The translations under genes and the position numbers were made by a program. A stretch of DNA of 9,540 nucleotides, from the NCBI GenBank assembly GCA_002391565.1, contig DGFH01000080.1:1-9540 (forward strand), read 5' to 3'. The notes beneath the pieces were generated by a model, which ran no database searches, had not been told where the DNA came from, and worked only from the letters and a program-made list of their open reading frames with translations. The DNA comes from Anaerolineales bacterium UBA3905. GTDB lineage: Bacteria; Chloroflexota; Anaerolineae; Caldilineales; Caldilineaceae. The first letter of the stretch is position 1. Each line of letters opens with the position of its first letter. This document shows, one piece after another, positions 9,480-9,540 of this stretch.

Positions 9480-9540
9480 AGGCGATGACCTACGGGAGAG
9501 GACGCTGTGTGCGCTGAAGGCAGCAACGTCGATTACCGGA
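9480..9540 (+). ncRNA. Probable glycine riboswitch aptamer, 5' part only (cut by the window end)
   Basis: The plus strand has CGGGAGAGGACGC (9493-9505), then a small loop, then GCGCTGAAGGCAGCAAC (9511-9527). This order matches the conserved core of the glycine riboswitch: GGGAGAG, a variable stem, then GCCGAAGG-GCAA. CGC (9503-9505) can pair with GCG (9511-9513), and GCTG/CAGC (9513-9516/9521-9524) keeps the pairing in the second conserved element. The matching 3' element, usually CTCTCAGG, would lie outside the window. Upstream (9427-9451) is a bulged hairpin without aptamer features. The regulated gene would be to the right, probably in glycine cleavage, transport or serine/glycine metabolism. 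Recognition is from memory of the consensus. Confidence 0.6.

Noticed and set aside
9317..9526. Minus-strand ORF (69 codons) upstream of the lipoprotein
   Set aside because: It overlaps the likely promoter and leader of the lipoprotein gene and the antisense of the riboswitch. No recognisable motif and no convincing ribosome binding site.

Overview
The window most likely comes from a member of the phylum Chloroflexota, perhaps Anaerolineae or Caldilineae. This is an inference from three things: the high GC content, the architecture of a large secreted S8 protease that ends in an -IYLPTVTR tail, and a lipoprotein with a Thr-Pro linker next to it. No rRNA, tRNA, CRISPR array, insertion sequence or integrase is visible. 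The region reads as ordinary chromosome.

Left part, plus strand (1-4166). The first 178 bases hold what looks like the end of an upstream transcription unit: half of a terminator at the edge, then a complete intrinsic terminator or attenuator at 91-131. A short operator-like stretch follows, and then a possible 76-codon small gene (179-409). Two overlapping half-size ABC exporter genes come next (437-2266 and 2259-4166). The two ABC proteins are complementary. The first has a normal LSGGQ signature but Asp in place of the catalytic Glu. The second has the catalytic Glu but an altered LSTGQ signature. This is the expected pattern for a heterodimeric exporter with one degenerate ATP site (BmrCD/YheHI, TM287/288, LmrCD type).

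Middle part, minus strand (4227-8355). A very large exported subtilisin-like protease is followed, after only four bases, by a small DUF2721 membrane protein. These two genes converge on the ABC operon and share a 14-bp perfect stem-loop with it (4174-4214). The protease start is best placed at GTG 8355, where there is a strong ribosome binding site and a clean signal peptide. It carries two propeptide-like domains, a complete Asp/His/Ser catalytic domain, and a C-terminal beta domain that appears to be split by an insert of about 550 residues. The insert contains a jelly-roll-like module and three Ig-like repeats.

Right part (8356-9540). A 365-base gap upstream of the protease contains a candidate promoter, several copies of an 8-base motif and a 16-bp stem-loop that ends the next gene. 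That gene (8721-9314, minus strand) encodes a lipoprotein with a Thr-Pro-rich spacer and an LmeA/YpmS-like outer domain. The last 60 bases on the plus strand look like the 5' half of a glycine riboswitch, cut off by the window edge, which would control a divergent gene outside the window.

No clearly new system is visible. The points most worth checking are the nested-domain protease with its coupled DUF2721 gene, the leader region and small gene ahead of the exporter, and the truncated riboswitch.
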